From assembly GCA_027488375.1 (NCBI GenBank), contig JAIYBW010000003.1, positions 62,001 through 126,000 on the forward strand: 64,000 nucleotides of DNA. Reading direction: 5' to 3'. Shown here one piece after another: positions 1 to 8,951 of this stretch. The notes below the pieces were generated by a model, which searched no databases, was not told the origin of the DNA, and saw nothing but the letters and a program-made list of their open reading frames with translations. Both the position numbers and the translations under genes were made by a program. This DNA is from Pseudomonadota bacterium (GTDB lineage: Bacteria; Bdellovibrionota; Bacteriovoracia; Bacteriovoracales; Bacteriovoracaceae). Position 1 is the stretch's first letter, and each line of letters opens with the position of its first letter.

Positions 1-51
1 CATGAATTAATTATAAAAGCCTCAGCATCATAGGATTCTATCGCGTAAGAT

Positions 52-1875
52 ATGCCCATGATCTGGCAAAAAGCCCTTATTTCAATTGGCCTACTAGTGT
101 CTTTCTTGGCAGAAGGGCAGTCACTTTTTTTACCTGAAATGGGGAAGTACTCATACTCATCAGAAGAGGTGAGTCGTGAAATACAAAATGATCTTCCTTG
201 GGTGAAAGTCCAAGCTTCTAAACTCGTAGGTGATTATAAACTTCTTAAAAAAACGAATGAATTTCAAAAAGAAAATTGGTTCCTAGAAGATTGGTATTCT
301 CTTCAAGATCAATTCTCTTTGAATGCTGAAGTTTTTATCTCTAGACACAAGGCCCCATCATTTGTTGAAGCTAAAAGATCGCAGTATAAGAATTTTTCTT
401 TTCGAAAGATGTCTCTTACTTATTCCAAGAATCTTCCTACGATGAAAGAGTGGGGTGGCCTGACTCATCCGCCTGTTAAGAGTTTAAATCTTCCACTTGA
501 GCGTTATCACGCTGGTTTTGGAGTGCTTGATTATAGAACATTAGAGAGTCCTTATTTCTCAGAGAAATTACAAAGAAAAATTGATGATATAAGCCAATCT
601 GAGCTTTCGTTTAATAATAAAGTGTCTGCTCTTGCAGATCATGAAGCTTACCTTAAAAAACGAGAACTTATTTTAAAGGCAAAAGATTCAATACTCATTT
701 CAACTCTCGTTTTTGTTTGCGACACCACAGGGACTGAACTTTTAAATCTCTTGATTTCAAAAAAACAAGAGGGTCTAGATATCAAAGTCATGGTGGATAA
801 AACAATATCAAAGCTCATTGGCGCCCAGGATTGCCCTCGCAGACTTAAAAAAGCAGGAATTGAGCTCATTGAGACGAGAGATTTTACAAAGTACAAGGGA
901 TTAACCATCCATCATACTAAAACCATGGTGATTGATTCAAAAGTTGCTGTGGCCGGCGGCATGAATATCATTGATGCGGATCATTTATCAAAAACAACAA
1001 ACTTTATGAATCGAGATGTGGATCTTTTGATTGAAGGTCCTTTAGTTTTAGATGTTCTCAAGCAATTCGTTGAAAATTGGAATTATCAAGCAACACTCCA
1101 ACCGAAGCATCAACCACTTCTCGATTTGTCAAAATGGATAGAAAAAGAAACAATCCTTCAACGCCAGCGTGGAGAGCGGGGGCGTGAGTTTTATCACAGT
1201 ATCCTTATGGATCCTGAGCGACGGATGAAAGGAGTCTGCCGCTTTGTTAAACAAGCTCCCTACAGTAATCCTCATTCCATCGGTCAAACCTATGTAGAGC
1301 TTCTTTCTCATATCAAAAATTCTCTTGTGATCACTGATCCCTTGAAATCGGATAGCTATAGAAAATATGCTCTGGAGGGATTACCCATTGGTTGGCTTGA
1401 TTCTTATGAAATGTTTAATCAGCTTCATAAAGCTGTTCAAACAGCTGCTAAAAAAGGTATCGCTATTGACTACCTGACGACTTCTCTCCCCATGGCGGGC
1501 AGTGAGAATGTTCCCGTTTTAAATAAAAAAATTGCTGAAGATAAAGAAAATGAAAAAATTATTGCAGCTAATTATTCATGGCTGAAATTAACGGGCTTAA
1601 ATTATTTTTTTGGGCGACCTCACTATAAAAATCTCTTAGAGGATTGGGTTCCTTTTGAAAATGTTCACGTCTGGACTCATATTAGTTTTATGCACTCAAA
1701 AATATTCTATTTCGATAGAGTCCTGGCTTCTGTTGGGAGTTATAATTTTCACCACTCCTCAACTGATCAGGCCTATGAATCAACTACCCTTTGTATGGAT
1801 GAGAGTTTGAATCAAAAGCTGGATCAGATTCTAGTTCAAGATATGGTCAATTCTCTTCCTCTCCTGGGTCCTTGA
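52..1875 (+). CDS. Secreted phospholipase D-like protein (two HKD motifs)
   Basis: 607 aa. A hydrophobic N-terminus (about residues 3-23) ending near AEGQS looks like a signal peptide, so the protein is probably exported. Two PLD/cardiolipin synthase-type HxKxxxxD motifs are visible: HTKTMVID at about residue 288, followed by AVAGGMN, and HSKIFYFD at about residue 548, followed by ASVGSYNF. Both catalytic His-Lys pairs are intact. PLD-family enzymes cleave or transfer phosphodiester groups of phospholipids, and some members are nucleases; the substrate here is unknown. At 607 aa it is longer than a usual cardiolipin synthase (about 480 aa) and lacks that family's N-terminal transmembrane pair. 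A second in-frame ATG lies at 58. No strong SD is visible before either. It is followed 76 bp later by another exported protein on the same strand. Confidence 0.85.
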   Translation: MPMIWQKALISIGLLVSFLAEGQSLFLPEMGKYSYSSEEVSREIQNDLPWVKVQASKLVGDYKLLKKTNEFQKENWFLEDWYSLQDQFSLNAEVFISRHKAPSFVEAKRSQYKNFSFRKMSLTYSKNLPTMKEWGGLTHPPVKSLNLPLERYHAGFGVLDYRTLESPYFSEKLQRKIDDISQSELSFNNKVSALADHEAYLKKRELILKAKDSILISTLVFVCDTTGTELLNLLISKKQEGLDIKVMVDKTISKLIGAQDCPRRLKKAGIELIETRDFTKYKGLTIHHTKTMVIDSKVAVAGGMNIIDADHLSKTTNFMNRDVDLLIEGPLVLDVLKQFVENWNYQATLQPKHQPLLDLSKWIEKETILQRQRGERGREFYHSILMDPERRMKGVCRFVKQAPYSNPHSIGQTYVELLSHIKNSLVITDPLKSDSYRKYALEGLPIGWLDSYEMFNQLHKAVQTAAKKGIAIDYLTTSLPMAGSENVPVLNKKIAEDKENEKIIAANYSWLKLTGLNYFFGRPHYKNLLEDWVPFENVHVWTHISFMHSKIFYFDRVLASVGSYNFHHSSTDQAYESTTLCMDESLNQKLDQILVQDMVNSLPLLGP

Positions 1876-1951
1876 AGAATAAAATCCATAGGTTAACCGA
1901 TTTCCTGATGGCTTTACTTTAGTATTTGTCGGTTTTGTCCGATAAGTCTAA

Positions 1952-4105
1952 GTGATTAAAAAGTTTTTTTCCCTTCTCATAATTGGATTTGTAGCAGATT
2001 CACTGGCCCAAGTGCCTCCAGCTATTGATAAGTCACTCATTAATCAGGTTAAAGTAAAAGCTTTGGAATCTCCCGAAGGAGTAACTGGTGATGTGATTGC
2101 CAAAGACATGAACCCATCTCTCACGCCTGGCCCTGGAGATGATGAATGTAAAGATGAAGAAAAAAATAGTACGAAGGAACTTGTCCTTATTTTTACCGGT
2201 GAATATAACTCTCGGCCTCAACTTCAAGTGAATGGGCAAAATGTCAAATCCGCGAGACTTTCATCCTTTGACCCTAATGTCCCAGAATATAAAAATCTAT
2301 TTTCCAAAGATCCTCAAAATATCATGGAGCTTGCCATAGCTCAGGCTGAAGGTAATACACTAGATGTCATTCCAAATTTTGGTGCTCTCCTGCTTGTAGG
2401 GGCTTCACAAATGTACCAAGCCGATAAAGTGAATGACATTGACTATAACAATCAAGTCAATCAGATGATGGCAGATAAAATTAAGGCCATGAATTTTTCT
2501 CATGACCAAATTGTTCAGCTCATCGCTTCGATTTCAAATTCTCTTTATGATAACTATAATGATCCTCGGAACGTCACTCCTCAAGCGGATAATAATCCTC
2601 GTTATTGGACTTCCCAGGCCAGTGGATTATTTACTCAAGATAATAATCGAGGAGGAGTGTGTGATGATATTTCCTTCCTTGGATGTCAGCTCTATCAAGC
2701 TGTAAAACCGGGTGAGGATTGTTTAACCATGCATGCCTCTGGTGCTGGTGGATCACAACACTTTGTCATGCTCCTAGGAAATAAAGGCACAAGAGATCAT
2801 ACAACCATTAATGGTGGGTATGTTGAAAATGCCAAAGGTCTTAACTACCTTTCCATGGATCCAGCAAGTCCCATGGGAGCTGATGGTGGTATAAATGTAC
2901 GTTTAAACCGAGTTAAAGATGGAAAGCATGAAAGTATCGCTGTCATTAAAAATGAATATGGGCAGTGGATGGAAAAAGTGATGGACCAGGAAGGTAAGCC
3001 TGGTTCATCAGTCGTAAAAGATCTCGATGGTCTTGTTCTCCAAAATCTTGGAGCTGCTTTCGAAAAAAATCAAAAACAAATTGAAGAATCAAAAAATAGT
3101 TCAGTTAAATATGGCATAAACCAGGGCATGCTTTCAAATGGTACCCAAATGATTGCAGTTTATGCACTCATAGATAAAACCACTTCCAAGAAAAAAGTTG
3201 GTATTGGTTTAGGTTATAATTTTTCTCAGTTTGATGCGAAACAATCTCTAGAAAATAGTAATTATAATTATAACAATCTTGAGCGGGAGCGCTCGGGTTG
3301 GGTTGATTATCGAAATGACATCCATCGTTTACACATCAATCCTTACTGGGGCATTGGAAATACTCATCACTTCTCGAAAGGAAATAATCAATTTAAAATT
3401 CACTATTTGAATGGGGTTTATGCAAACCTTCTCGCTGGAGTTCAGGCCTCTGAATATGTACAGACTTCTCAAGTCATCGATCGAAATAATCAGGGTGAGC
3501 TTGTTAACTCCCAAACGAGTACGAGTTCTATTCAGTGGGCAGGAATTGTATTTGATGGAAATCTTGGTCTCTCACAAAAACTTGGAGTGGATTATACCAA
3601 TAAAAAATCGGGCACTGATTTAAAACTAAATGCACAACTCACTCAAGAGTTTGGCCCAAGTGATTGGACCCGGACCCACGGGCTGCAATCGGACTTTTTA
3701 GGCGGCATGAAAAAAATGACCTTCTTTTTAAATCGTGTTGAAGTGAATGCCCAGGCCAAGCAAAAAATAGGGGATGGTAAAGATCTCATTGGCGGTGCTC
3801 AGTACTTAGGAACGAATGTTGGTCAAAATCTCTTAACCCAAGTCGGTTTTCAATTTGATATTCCTAAAGATATGAAAGTTTATATTATGACTGGCTACGG
3901 AGCAGAATTTGGTGGATACAAAACAAATCAAAATTATCTACCAGTGAGTAATAATTCAGGTGTCTCGTTGAAGACTGGAGTGACTAATGAGAAGGGTTTA
4001 AAAGTTGGGGCCGGTGTTCGTTATGATCCTAAGTCTCAAGCTCCTGTGAGTGGCCAGGTAAATGCAACAATTCCAATTGGTGTGAATAAAAAGAAAAAGA
4101 GATAA
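1952..4105 (+). CDS. Exported protein with possible transglutaminase-like triad and barrel-like C-terminus
   Basis: 717 aa from a GTG start; no better start is seen. Residues 1-19 form a signal peptide ending near DSLAQ. I do not recognise a named family. The middle carries GGVCDDIS (Cys237), then SQHFVMLLG (His270), then YLSMDPASP (Asp303). The Cys-His-Asp order and spacing resemble the papain/transglutaminase-like fold; this is a hypothesis from the pattern only. From about residue 390 to the end the sequence becomes Gly/Asn/Tyr-rich with alternating polar and hydrophobic residues (for example VGIGLGYNFSQFD and GLKVGAGVRYDP). This resembles outer-membrane beta-barrel strands, though the end is a Lys-rich tail, not an aromatic residue. 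The natural reading is a surface or outer-membrane protein with a periplasmic catalytic or pseudocatalytic domain. Confidence 0.7.
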   Translation: MIKKFFSLLIIGFVADSLAQVPPAIDKSLINQVKVKALESPEGVTGDVIAKDMNPSLTPGPGDDECKDEEKNSTKELVLIFTGEYNSRPQLQVNGQNVKSARLSSFDPNVPEYKNLFSKDPQNIMELAIAQAEGNTLDVIPNFGALLLVGASQMYQADKVNDIDYNNQVNQMMADKIKAMNFSHDQIVQLIASISNSLYDNYNDPRNVTPQADNNPRYWTSQASGLFTQDNNRGGVCDDISFLGCQLYQAVKPGEDCLTMHASGAGGSQHFVMLLGNKGTRDHTTINGGYVENAKGLNYLSMDPASPMGADGGINVRLNRVKDGKHESIAVIKNEYGQWMEKVMDQEGKPGSSVVKDLDGLVLQNLGAAFEKNQKQIEESKNSSVKYGINQGMLSNGTQMIAVYALIDKTTSKKKVGIGLGYNFSQFDAKQSLENSNYNYNNLERERSGWVDYRNDIHRLHINPYWGIGNTHHFSKGNNQFKIHYLNGVYANLLAGVQASEYVQTSQVIDRNNQGELVNSQTSTSSIQWAGIVFDGNLGLSQKLGVDYTNKKSGTDLKLNAQLTQEFGPSDWTRTHGLQSDFLGGMKKMTFFLNRVEVNAQAKQKIGDGKDLIGGAQYLGTNVGQNLLTQVGFQFDIPKDMKVYIMTGYGAEFGGYKTNQNYLPVSNNSGVSLKTGVTNEKGLKVGAGVRYDPKSQAPVSGQVNATIPIGVNKKKKR

Positions 4106-4110
4106 AAAAA

Positions 4111-4186
4111 TGGAGCGGCTTATCAGATTCGAACTGACGACCTTCTGCATGGCAAGCAGACGCTCTACCAACTGAGCTAAAACCGC
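4111..4186 (-). tRNA. tRNA-Gly (anticodon GCC)
   Basis: The minus strand folds as a full cloverleaf. The acceptor stem GCGGTTT pairs with AAGCCGC, the D arm is GCTC/GAGC, and the anticodon stem TCTGC/GCAGA encloses the loop TTGCCAT, giving anticodon GCC. The T arm is GTCAG-TTCGAAT-CTGAT, and CCA is encoded at the 3' end. It lies 5 bp beyond the stop of the convergent exported-protein gene and downstream of the cysteine synthase-like gene on the same strand, with its own promoter in between. Confidence 0.95.
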
Positions 4187-4205
4187 ATGAGAAAAAAGTA
4201 TCGAA

Positions 4206-4235
4206 ATATTAGCCGTTTATCCAATGCCCTGTCAA
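4206..4235 (-). promoter_or_regulatory. Sigma70-type promoter for tRNA-Gly
   Basis: Reading the minus strand, a perfect -35 TTGACA (4235-4230) is followed after 18 bp by -10 TAATAT (4211-4206). The tRNA begins 20 bp further on at 4186. Position and consensus match make this a convincing promoter. Confidence 0.75.
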
Positions 4236-4259
4236 CATTAAAGAAATAAAAATGTCTCT

Positions 4260-5228
4260 TTATTCTGGAACTTTCAACCCCTTAGAGGTCAAAAACTCTG
4301 GATTATAGAGCTTAGAAAGGCTTCTTTCCCCACCATCGCAGGAAAAAGTCACAATTGTTTTTCCAGGACCAGATTTCTTAGCTAGTTCATAGGCCCCAAG
4401 TACATTCAAGGCCCCTGATGAACCAAGAACAATGGAGTCTTCTTTTCTTAATCTCCAGGCAAGATTTATCAAATCTTGATCATGATAAGTGGTAGCCTCA
4501 TCAATTTGGGCTTCTTTGAAATTGGCCACGGCCCTCATGATCCCAATTCCTTCAGTAATTGAACTCCCTGAAGATTTAAATTCGCCATGATGAAAGAAAT
4601 GGTGAAGTCCAGATCCATCAGGATCGATCAGATGAACTTTAAGCTGAGGATTTTTAACTTTTAAAAACTTCGAACAGCCGGCAAGAGTCCCACCACTGCC
4701 TGCAACGGATACAAGATGATCAATCTCTCCATTCGTTTGCCTCCAAAGCTCAGGCCCTGTGGTTTCAAAATGAGCAAGATGATTATCAAGATTTTCAAAT
4801 TGATTGGCCCACCAAAATTTTTCTGGTTGCTCTTCATAAAATCTTCGAGCTGTATGGTAAAAATGGTTGGGATCAGAGAATGGACATGGAGCTATAAGCT
4901 TGAGCTGGGCCCCGTAAAATTCGATGAGTCTTTCTTTTTCCTTCGCTTGATTATTTGGCATGCAGATCAAGACTTCATAACCAAGAGAGCGGCCAACTAT
5001 GGCCAGACCAATTCCAGTATTGCCTGCCGTTCCCTCGACGATGGTCATGCCAGGCCTGAGGTCTCCTCGAGAAATAGCCTTTAAGATCATTGATTTTGCT
5101 GCACGATCTTTAATGCTTCCACCAGGATTTAGATGCTCGCACTTGAGCAAAATCTTACACCCAGTTTCACGAGATAAGCTTGGTATTTCTATTAAAGGAG
5201 TTGATCCGATACTTTGAAGAACTGACAT
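4260..5228 (-). CDS. Cysteine synthase / cystathionine beta-synthase family PLP enzyme
   Basis: 322 aa, the normal length for O-acetylserine sulfhydrylases. The N-terminal LNPGGSIKDRAAKSM supplies the PLP Schiff-base lysine (Lys40). EGTAGNTGIGLA is the substrate/PLP loop, VAGSGGTLAG the phosphate-binding glycine loop, and SSGALN and CDGGERSLSK are C-terminal motifs of the family. In CysK-type enzymes, O-acetylserine plus sulfide gives cysteine. The EGTAGNTG variant of the usual EPTSGNTG loop leaves room for a cystathionine beta-synthase or other beta-substitution role. ATG start 9 bp downstream of the HD-GYP-like gene, so probably co-transcribed with it. Cytoplasmic. Confidence 0.85.
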   Translation of the reverse strand: MSVLQSIGSTPLIEIPSLSRETGCKILLKCEHLNPGGSIKDRAAKSMILKAISRGDLRPGMTIVEGTAGNTGIGLAIVGRSLGYEVLICMPNNQAKEKERLIEFYGAQLKLIAPCPFSDPNHFYHTARRFYEEQPEKFWWANQFENLDNHLAHFETTGPELWRQTNGEIDHLVSVAGSGGTLAGCSKFLKVKNPQLKVHLIDPDGSGLHHFFHHGEFKSSGSSITEGIGIMRAVANFKEAQIDEATTYHDQDLINLAWRLRKEDSIVLGSSGALNVLGAYELAKKSGPGKTIVTFSCDGGERSLSKLYNPEFLTSKGLKVPE

Positions 5229-5237
5229 CGAAAACCT

Positions 5238-6566
5238 TTATTCAAACTTCTGTTCAAGAGCTTTAAGAATTTTTTGGTAACTAGGATTAGTGAACCTCAC
5301 GCTTAAAAGCTCAAGAATATCTTTTTTTGATGAAGGAAGATTAGGGTTTAAAAGGACTTTTACAAAAGCATCAGCAACGACAAACACTTTTGAAAGTGGG
5401 TGAAGGTCTTCACCAGGATTTTCTTCAAGTCCAACGCCATCAAGTTTTCCGTGAGATTGCAGCAGAACCGTTTTGATATATTCATTGGCTTCAGGGTGGG
5501 TTGAAAGGATTTCAACAGCATCCTTGGCATGAGTAAGAACTTGTCTTCTTTCCTCATCAGTCAGACCTGATTCGGCCAGTTCCCTCATGCTACTTATCTT
5601 CATTTGTGTATTTGATTTTAAAGTTGCATCAGAGAAAAAAGAAACGAAGCTCAGGGTTTCTAAATGTTCAGGACGATACCAACTTTGTTTTGAAAGGATG
5701 TAATGGCACATAAGGGCCAGCATGTGACAATGTTGATAAGCATAGGAAATTTTATTTGAAAAAAGAAACTTAAGCAGTTGAGCGACTTGGGGAGAATTCT
5801 TAACAGACTTAACCATTGAATTGATTGATGCGTGAGAAAGATCAATAGTTGATTCCTCAAGACCAATAATTTGTAGATTTTCTCTCACTATTTCATGTCC
5901 ATTGGCCGTTGTCAGGATTCTTTCTTCAAGAGAAAGATCTTCTCTTTCAAGTTTTTGAACAAGATTATTTGTGACAAAAGTCGTGAAATACTGAACATAG
6001 TCTTTTGAGATATAGAACTCTTTCAAACCTTGTTGCTCGTATTTAAGGATATCTGATTTATCAAAAATATCTTTTGAATGAATCCTTTTTACGAACTGAA
6101 ATTCATGTGGCCCTTTTTTTATCCGAATGTAAACGTCACAGGGCGTTTTTTGGATATCGTAAAAGTAGTGAATACCTACAGGAATGTAATCTGGTCTAAT
6201 TTTTTGTAAATTATCTTGTAAGCTTATTCCTAGGGCGTGACCCGCTTGCTTGATAAGAAGCTCCCAGCTTACAGGTTCTTTCAGGCAAACAACTTCATGA
6301 GCAAGAGGCTTGCAGTCACCCATCACAATCAGCGACGTTGTTAAACCTTCACTTTTTATAAACTGATGAATTTTTAGCGCCGTCTCCTCACCATTCATCC
6401 GAGCTTCAGTTATGATAAGACTAATTTGTGGAAGGATTTTGAGAAGATCGATGGCATCTTCAGCATTCTTTCTTTGGATAACATCTGTTCCAACAAAGGT
6501 ATTAAGGTTAATAGAAAAAATTTTTTTCAAATCTTCGTTTGATTCGATCAAGATTGTTTGGCTCAT
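5238..6566 (-). CDS. Pseudo-receiver plus degenerate HD-GYP-like regulator
   Basis: 442 aa. Residues 1 to about 115 look like a response-regulator receiver fold, but the phosphoacceptor position reads LIITEARMNGEE, with Glu where Asp is expected. The C-terminal half (about 230-442) aligns by pattern with HD-GYP c-di-GMP phosphodiesterases: helical HD core, HP-x-ANEYIKTVLLQSHGKLDGVGL, then HPLSKVFVVADAFVKVLL. The signature residues are eroded: the HD pair is replaced by FFSDATLKS, and the HHE..GYP loop reads SHGKLDGVGLEE. I infer a non-catalytic or altered-ligand sensor that no longer hydrolyses c-di-GMP in the standard way. The central 115-230 region is unrecognised. It is followed by the cysteine synthase-like gene. 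Confidence 0.7.
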   Translation of the reverse strand: MSQTILIESNEDLKKIFSINLNTFVGTDVIQRKNAEDAIDLLKILPQISLIITEARMNGEETALKIHQFIKSEGLTTSLIVMGDCKPLAHEVVCLKEPVSWELLIKQAGHALGISLQDNLQKIRPDYIPVGIHYFYDIQKTPCDVYIRIKKGPHEFQFVKRIHSKDIFDKSDILKYEQQGLKEFYISKDYVQYFTTFVTNNLVQKLEREDLSLEERILTTANGHEIVRENLQIIGLEESTIDLSHASINSMVKSVKNSPQVAQLLKFLFSNKISYAYQHCHMLALMCHYILSKQSWYRPEHLETLSFVSFFSDATLKSNTQMKISSMRELAESGLTDEERRQVLTHAKDAVEILSTHPEANEYIKTVLLQSHGKLDGVGLEENPGEDLHPLSKVFVVADAFVKVLLNPNLPSSKKDILELLSVRFTNPSYQKILKALEQKFE

Positions 6567-6610
6567 GAATAAATTTTATCAAGAGATTAGATTGTGACCA
6601 AGAAAATAAG

Positions 6611-7690
6611 TTAGATACTAAATAAGTCAGGTTCTTTATGGGTGTTTGCTAGTCCATTTTTACCAATGAGTTGACCTGAAAATTCATAGTTTTCTGGGTT
6701 GAAAGCATTCACTTTACCAGGACCCTGAGGGATATCAATCACATAATGAGGAATGGCCCATCCAGGAAGTTGATCCCGAAGTTGGGCATAGATTCTTCTT
6801 CCATCCTTGAGGGAAAGATAAAAATGCAGACCACCTTTTACTTGATCTGGATGATGGAGATAGTAGGGGCGAATTTTAAGTTCCAGAAAAATATTAATCA
6901 ACTGAACTAGTTCATCAGCACTATTGTTAACACCCTTTAAAAGAACGGTCTGCGACAGTAACTGCACGGGTGTACTTGAAAGTGAAAGAATTTTTTTTAC
7001 TGCTACGTCATCAAATTCATCAATATGATTGGCATGAATCGCCAGCGATAAAGTCCGAAATTTTGCGCCATAAAAATTCAATAGTCCTAAAAAATTATCA
7101 TCAATTCTCTCTGGCATGATGACTGGGTAACGTGAATGAAAACGAATGTCTTTTATACTTTCAATTTTTGAAAAAGATTCGAGATAGTTCTCAATTTTTT
7201 CATTTGAAAGGGTGAGAGGATCACCACCCGTGAAAATAATTTCAGAAACTTCAGGATGATTTTTTAAATAATCGAGCGTGAGTTCAAAATCTTTTTGAAA
7301 GAGATCTTCATTCACCTGGAGTTCATTTCGTCTGAAACAATAACGGCAATGGACCGGACAAATACTAGTTGGCGTGAATAGGGCCCGTGTCCGATAACGA
7401 TGGATCAATTGGGGAGCCTTAAGATACTTTTTATCACCAATAGGATCAACGAGACCTTTGAACTGTATTGTGGAATTGACCTCATCTGAATGAGGAAGAA
7501 ATTCTCTGGCCAGGGCACTATTTGGGCCTAGCCTTTTAATTTTATCAGCTAATCTTTTAGGAATAAAAAGCGAGAAATCTTTCTCTGCAGGAAAATGTGT
7601 TTCCTGATCCCAACCAAGGTAGGAATAAAGTTGCTCTAAGCTTTTGAATGCTTCTTGGAAACTATTTCTCCAGAGTTGGTTCTCGACCAT
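6611..7690 (-). CDS. epmB: EpmB/KamA-family radical SAM protein (lysine 2,3-aminomutase-like)
   Basis: 359 aa. TPTSICPVHCRYCFRRNE carries the CxxxCxxC [4Fe-4S]/SAM motif in the KamA-family setting. EIIFTGGDPLTL is the GGDPL SAM-binding stretch, and IPQGPGK near the C-terminus sits where the family PLP-lysine motif (PGGGGK in KamA) lies. Length and the CRYCFRR form match EpmB, which converts lysine to beta-lysine for elongation factor P, better than classical catabolic KamA (about 410 aa and longer). No efp or epmA lies nearby, so the target is inferred. The start overlaps the upstream small gene by 29 bp with a weak GGAAAAAG just before ATG. Confidence 0.75.
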   Translation of the reverse strand: MVENQLWRNSFQEAFKSLEQLYSYLGWDQETHFPAEKDFSLFIPKRLADKIKRLGPNSALAREFLPHSDEVNSTIQFKGLVDPIGDKKYLKAPQLIHRYRTRALFTPTSICPVHCRYCFRRNELQVNEDLFQKDFELTLDYLKNHPEVSEIIFTGGDPLTLSNEKIENYLESFSKIESIKDIRFHSRYPVIMPERIDDNFLGLLNFYGAKFRTLSLAIHANHIDEFDDVAVKKILSLSSTPVQLLSQTVLLKGVNNSADELVQLINIFLELKIRPYYLHHPDQVKGGLHFYLSLKDGRRIYAQLRDQLPGWAIPHYVIDIPQGPGKVNAFNPENYEFSGQLIGKNGLANTHKEPDLFSI

Positions 7691-7922
7691 CTTTTTCCAA
7701 TTCTTTCAAATATTGTCTTTTGTAATACCAAGCACAGAACCTAATAAGACCCGCACCATAAAGGGAAATACCAAGAAAATGATAAAGGAGAGTTTTAAAA
7801 GGAAGAACTCCACCTTCATAAAGGGTATAGAGAATCCATTTTAGGAGAACGATGTGGGCCACTAGAATAAACAGTTGTATCAGTCTTAAGTTCAAATTTT
7901 CTTTGTTGATAAAATTTTTCAT
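7662..7922 (-). CDS. Small two-helix membrane protein
   Basis: 86 aa from the ATG at 7922, which overlaps the exonuclease stop as ATGA. This coupled start is preferred to an upstream in-frame ATG at 7940. Two hydrophobic segments (roughly residues 12-33 and 44-62) flank a short loop, and the tail is charged (KRQYLKELEKDGREPTLEK). No family recognised. It is sandwiched between the exonuclease and the radical SAM gene and overlaps both, so it belongs to that operon. Confidence 0.55.
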   Translation of the reverse strand: MKNFINKENLNLRLIQLFILVAHIVLLKWILYTLYEGGVLPFKTLLYHFLGISLYGAGLIRFCAWYYKRQYLKELEKDGREPTLEK

Positions 7923-8818
7923 AAGTGTCCTGGTTTCCAATAGCTCGCCTCGAGGGGAGTGAAGGATTTTATTTTTTTAAGCAAAAAAGATTTGTTCATT
8001 CCTGTATAGAGGCATTCCGCAAATAAAACAGGGCCTTTTGGGAGAGGCATTAGTCCAATGGGTCTCACTGGGCGGATACTTTCTTTTATCGAGCTACCTT
8101 TGTACTCTAAACTGAGAAGTTTTTTGTCTTGAACAAGCTTAGGTAATTCTTTGAGGCGAGTAGAAAAATTAAAACAATCATTTCGATCAAATTGTGAAAG
8201 TCGGAATACGAAACTCTTATCCATTTGTGTTTTTTGATCAATTTCTATTTCAGCTATTTTCGCCATTATTTTAAGACAGGCGAAAGTATCTTCAATGGCG
8301 ACATGATGTAAGAGATCAAACTGAGCATGCTCGCTTAGAGTTGATAATTTAAAATTTCCAGGAGAATCAGGTCGGTTTTTATAAACGGCCCTTGCCCACC
8401 GACATGAATCAAAAACATCGAGAGGAGGGAAGTTTATTTGAAAATCGTGTGAGGCTTTTATTAAGTAACCCAGATCAAACGAGGAATTATGTGCGATTAA
8501 TGGATATCTTTCTACAAATTCCCAAAATTCCTTGAGGGGTTTCTTTATAGTCGGTGCATCTTTGAGGTCCTCATTCGTCAAACCATGGTATTGAATCGTT
8601 GATGCTGGAATATCGATAAGAGGATTTATAAGGCTATGAAAAGTTTCAATTTGAGCATCAGGTCTTATCTTCACCGCTGCAATCTCGATGATTTTATCCA
8701 CCAAGGGTGAAAGTCCCGTCGTCTCTAAATCAACAGCAACGATTCCTTTGGGGAAAAGTTTCAAAAGTGAGGAGATCTCACCTGAGGAAAGTTGCAATGA
8801 AGATTGTGATCTTGACAT
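7919..8818 (-). CDS. DEDDh 3'-5' exonuclease (DnaQ/PolIII epsilon-like)
   Basis: 299 aa from ATG 8818. A TTG at 8896 would add 26 residues including a very basic stretch (RRKPRKKAIR), so the N-terminus is uncertain. ExoI motif VAVDLETTGL carries the DxE pair, ExoII is AHNSSFDLGYL, and ExoIII HHVAIEDTFACL carries the His and Asp of the DEDDh class. This nuclease domain covers about 175 residues. The remaining C-terminal 120 residues are unrecognised and are not a DNA polymerase or a GIY-YIG nuclease. It probably acts in DNA repair or RNA processing as a stand-alone proofreading-type exonuclease; it need not be the replicative epsilon subunit. Confidence 0.8.
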   Translation of the reverse strand: MSRSQSSLQLSSGEISSLLKLFPKGIVAVDLETTGLSPLVDKIIEIAAVKIRPDAQIETFHSLINPLIDIPASTIQYHGLTNEDLKDAPTIKKPLKEFWEFVERYPLIAHNSSFDLGYLIKASHDFQINFPPLDVFDSCRWARAVYKNRPDSPGNFKLSTLSEHAQFDLLHHVAIEDTFACLKIMAKIAEIEIDQKTQMDKSFVFRLSQFDRNDCFNFSTRLKELPKLVQDKKLLSLEYKGSSIKESIRPVRPIGLMPLPKGPVLFAECLYTGMNKSFLLKKIKSFTPLEASYWKPGHL

Positions 8819-8951
8819 GGGGCTTCTTATAGCCTTTTTCCTAGGCTTTCGTCTAGGGAGAAAGGGTAAGGTTTCATTGACAAGTGCAGTGCGCAAAGTC
8901 CAAGATTTCAGGACATTTTAGTCAGTCTTTATAACAAAAGGATTTCCTCCC

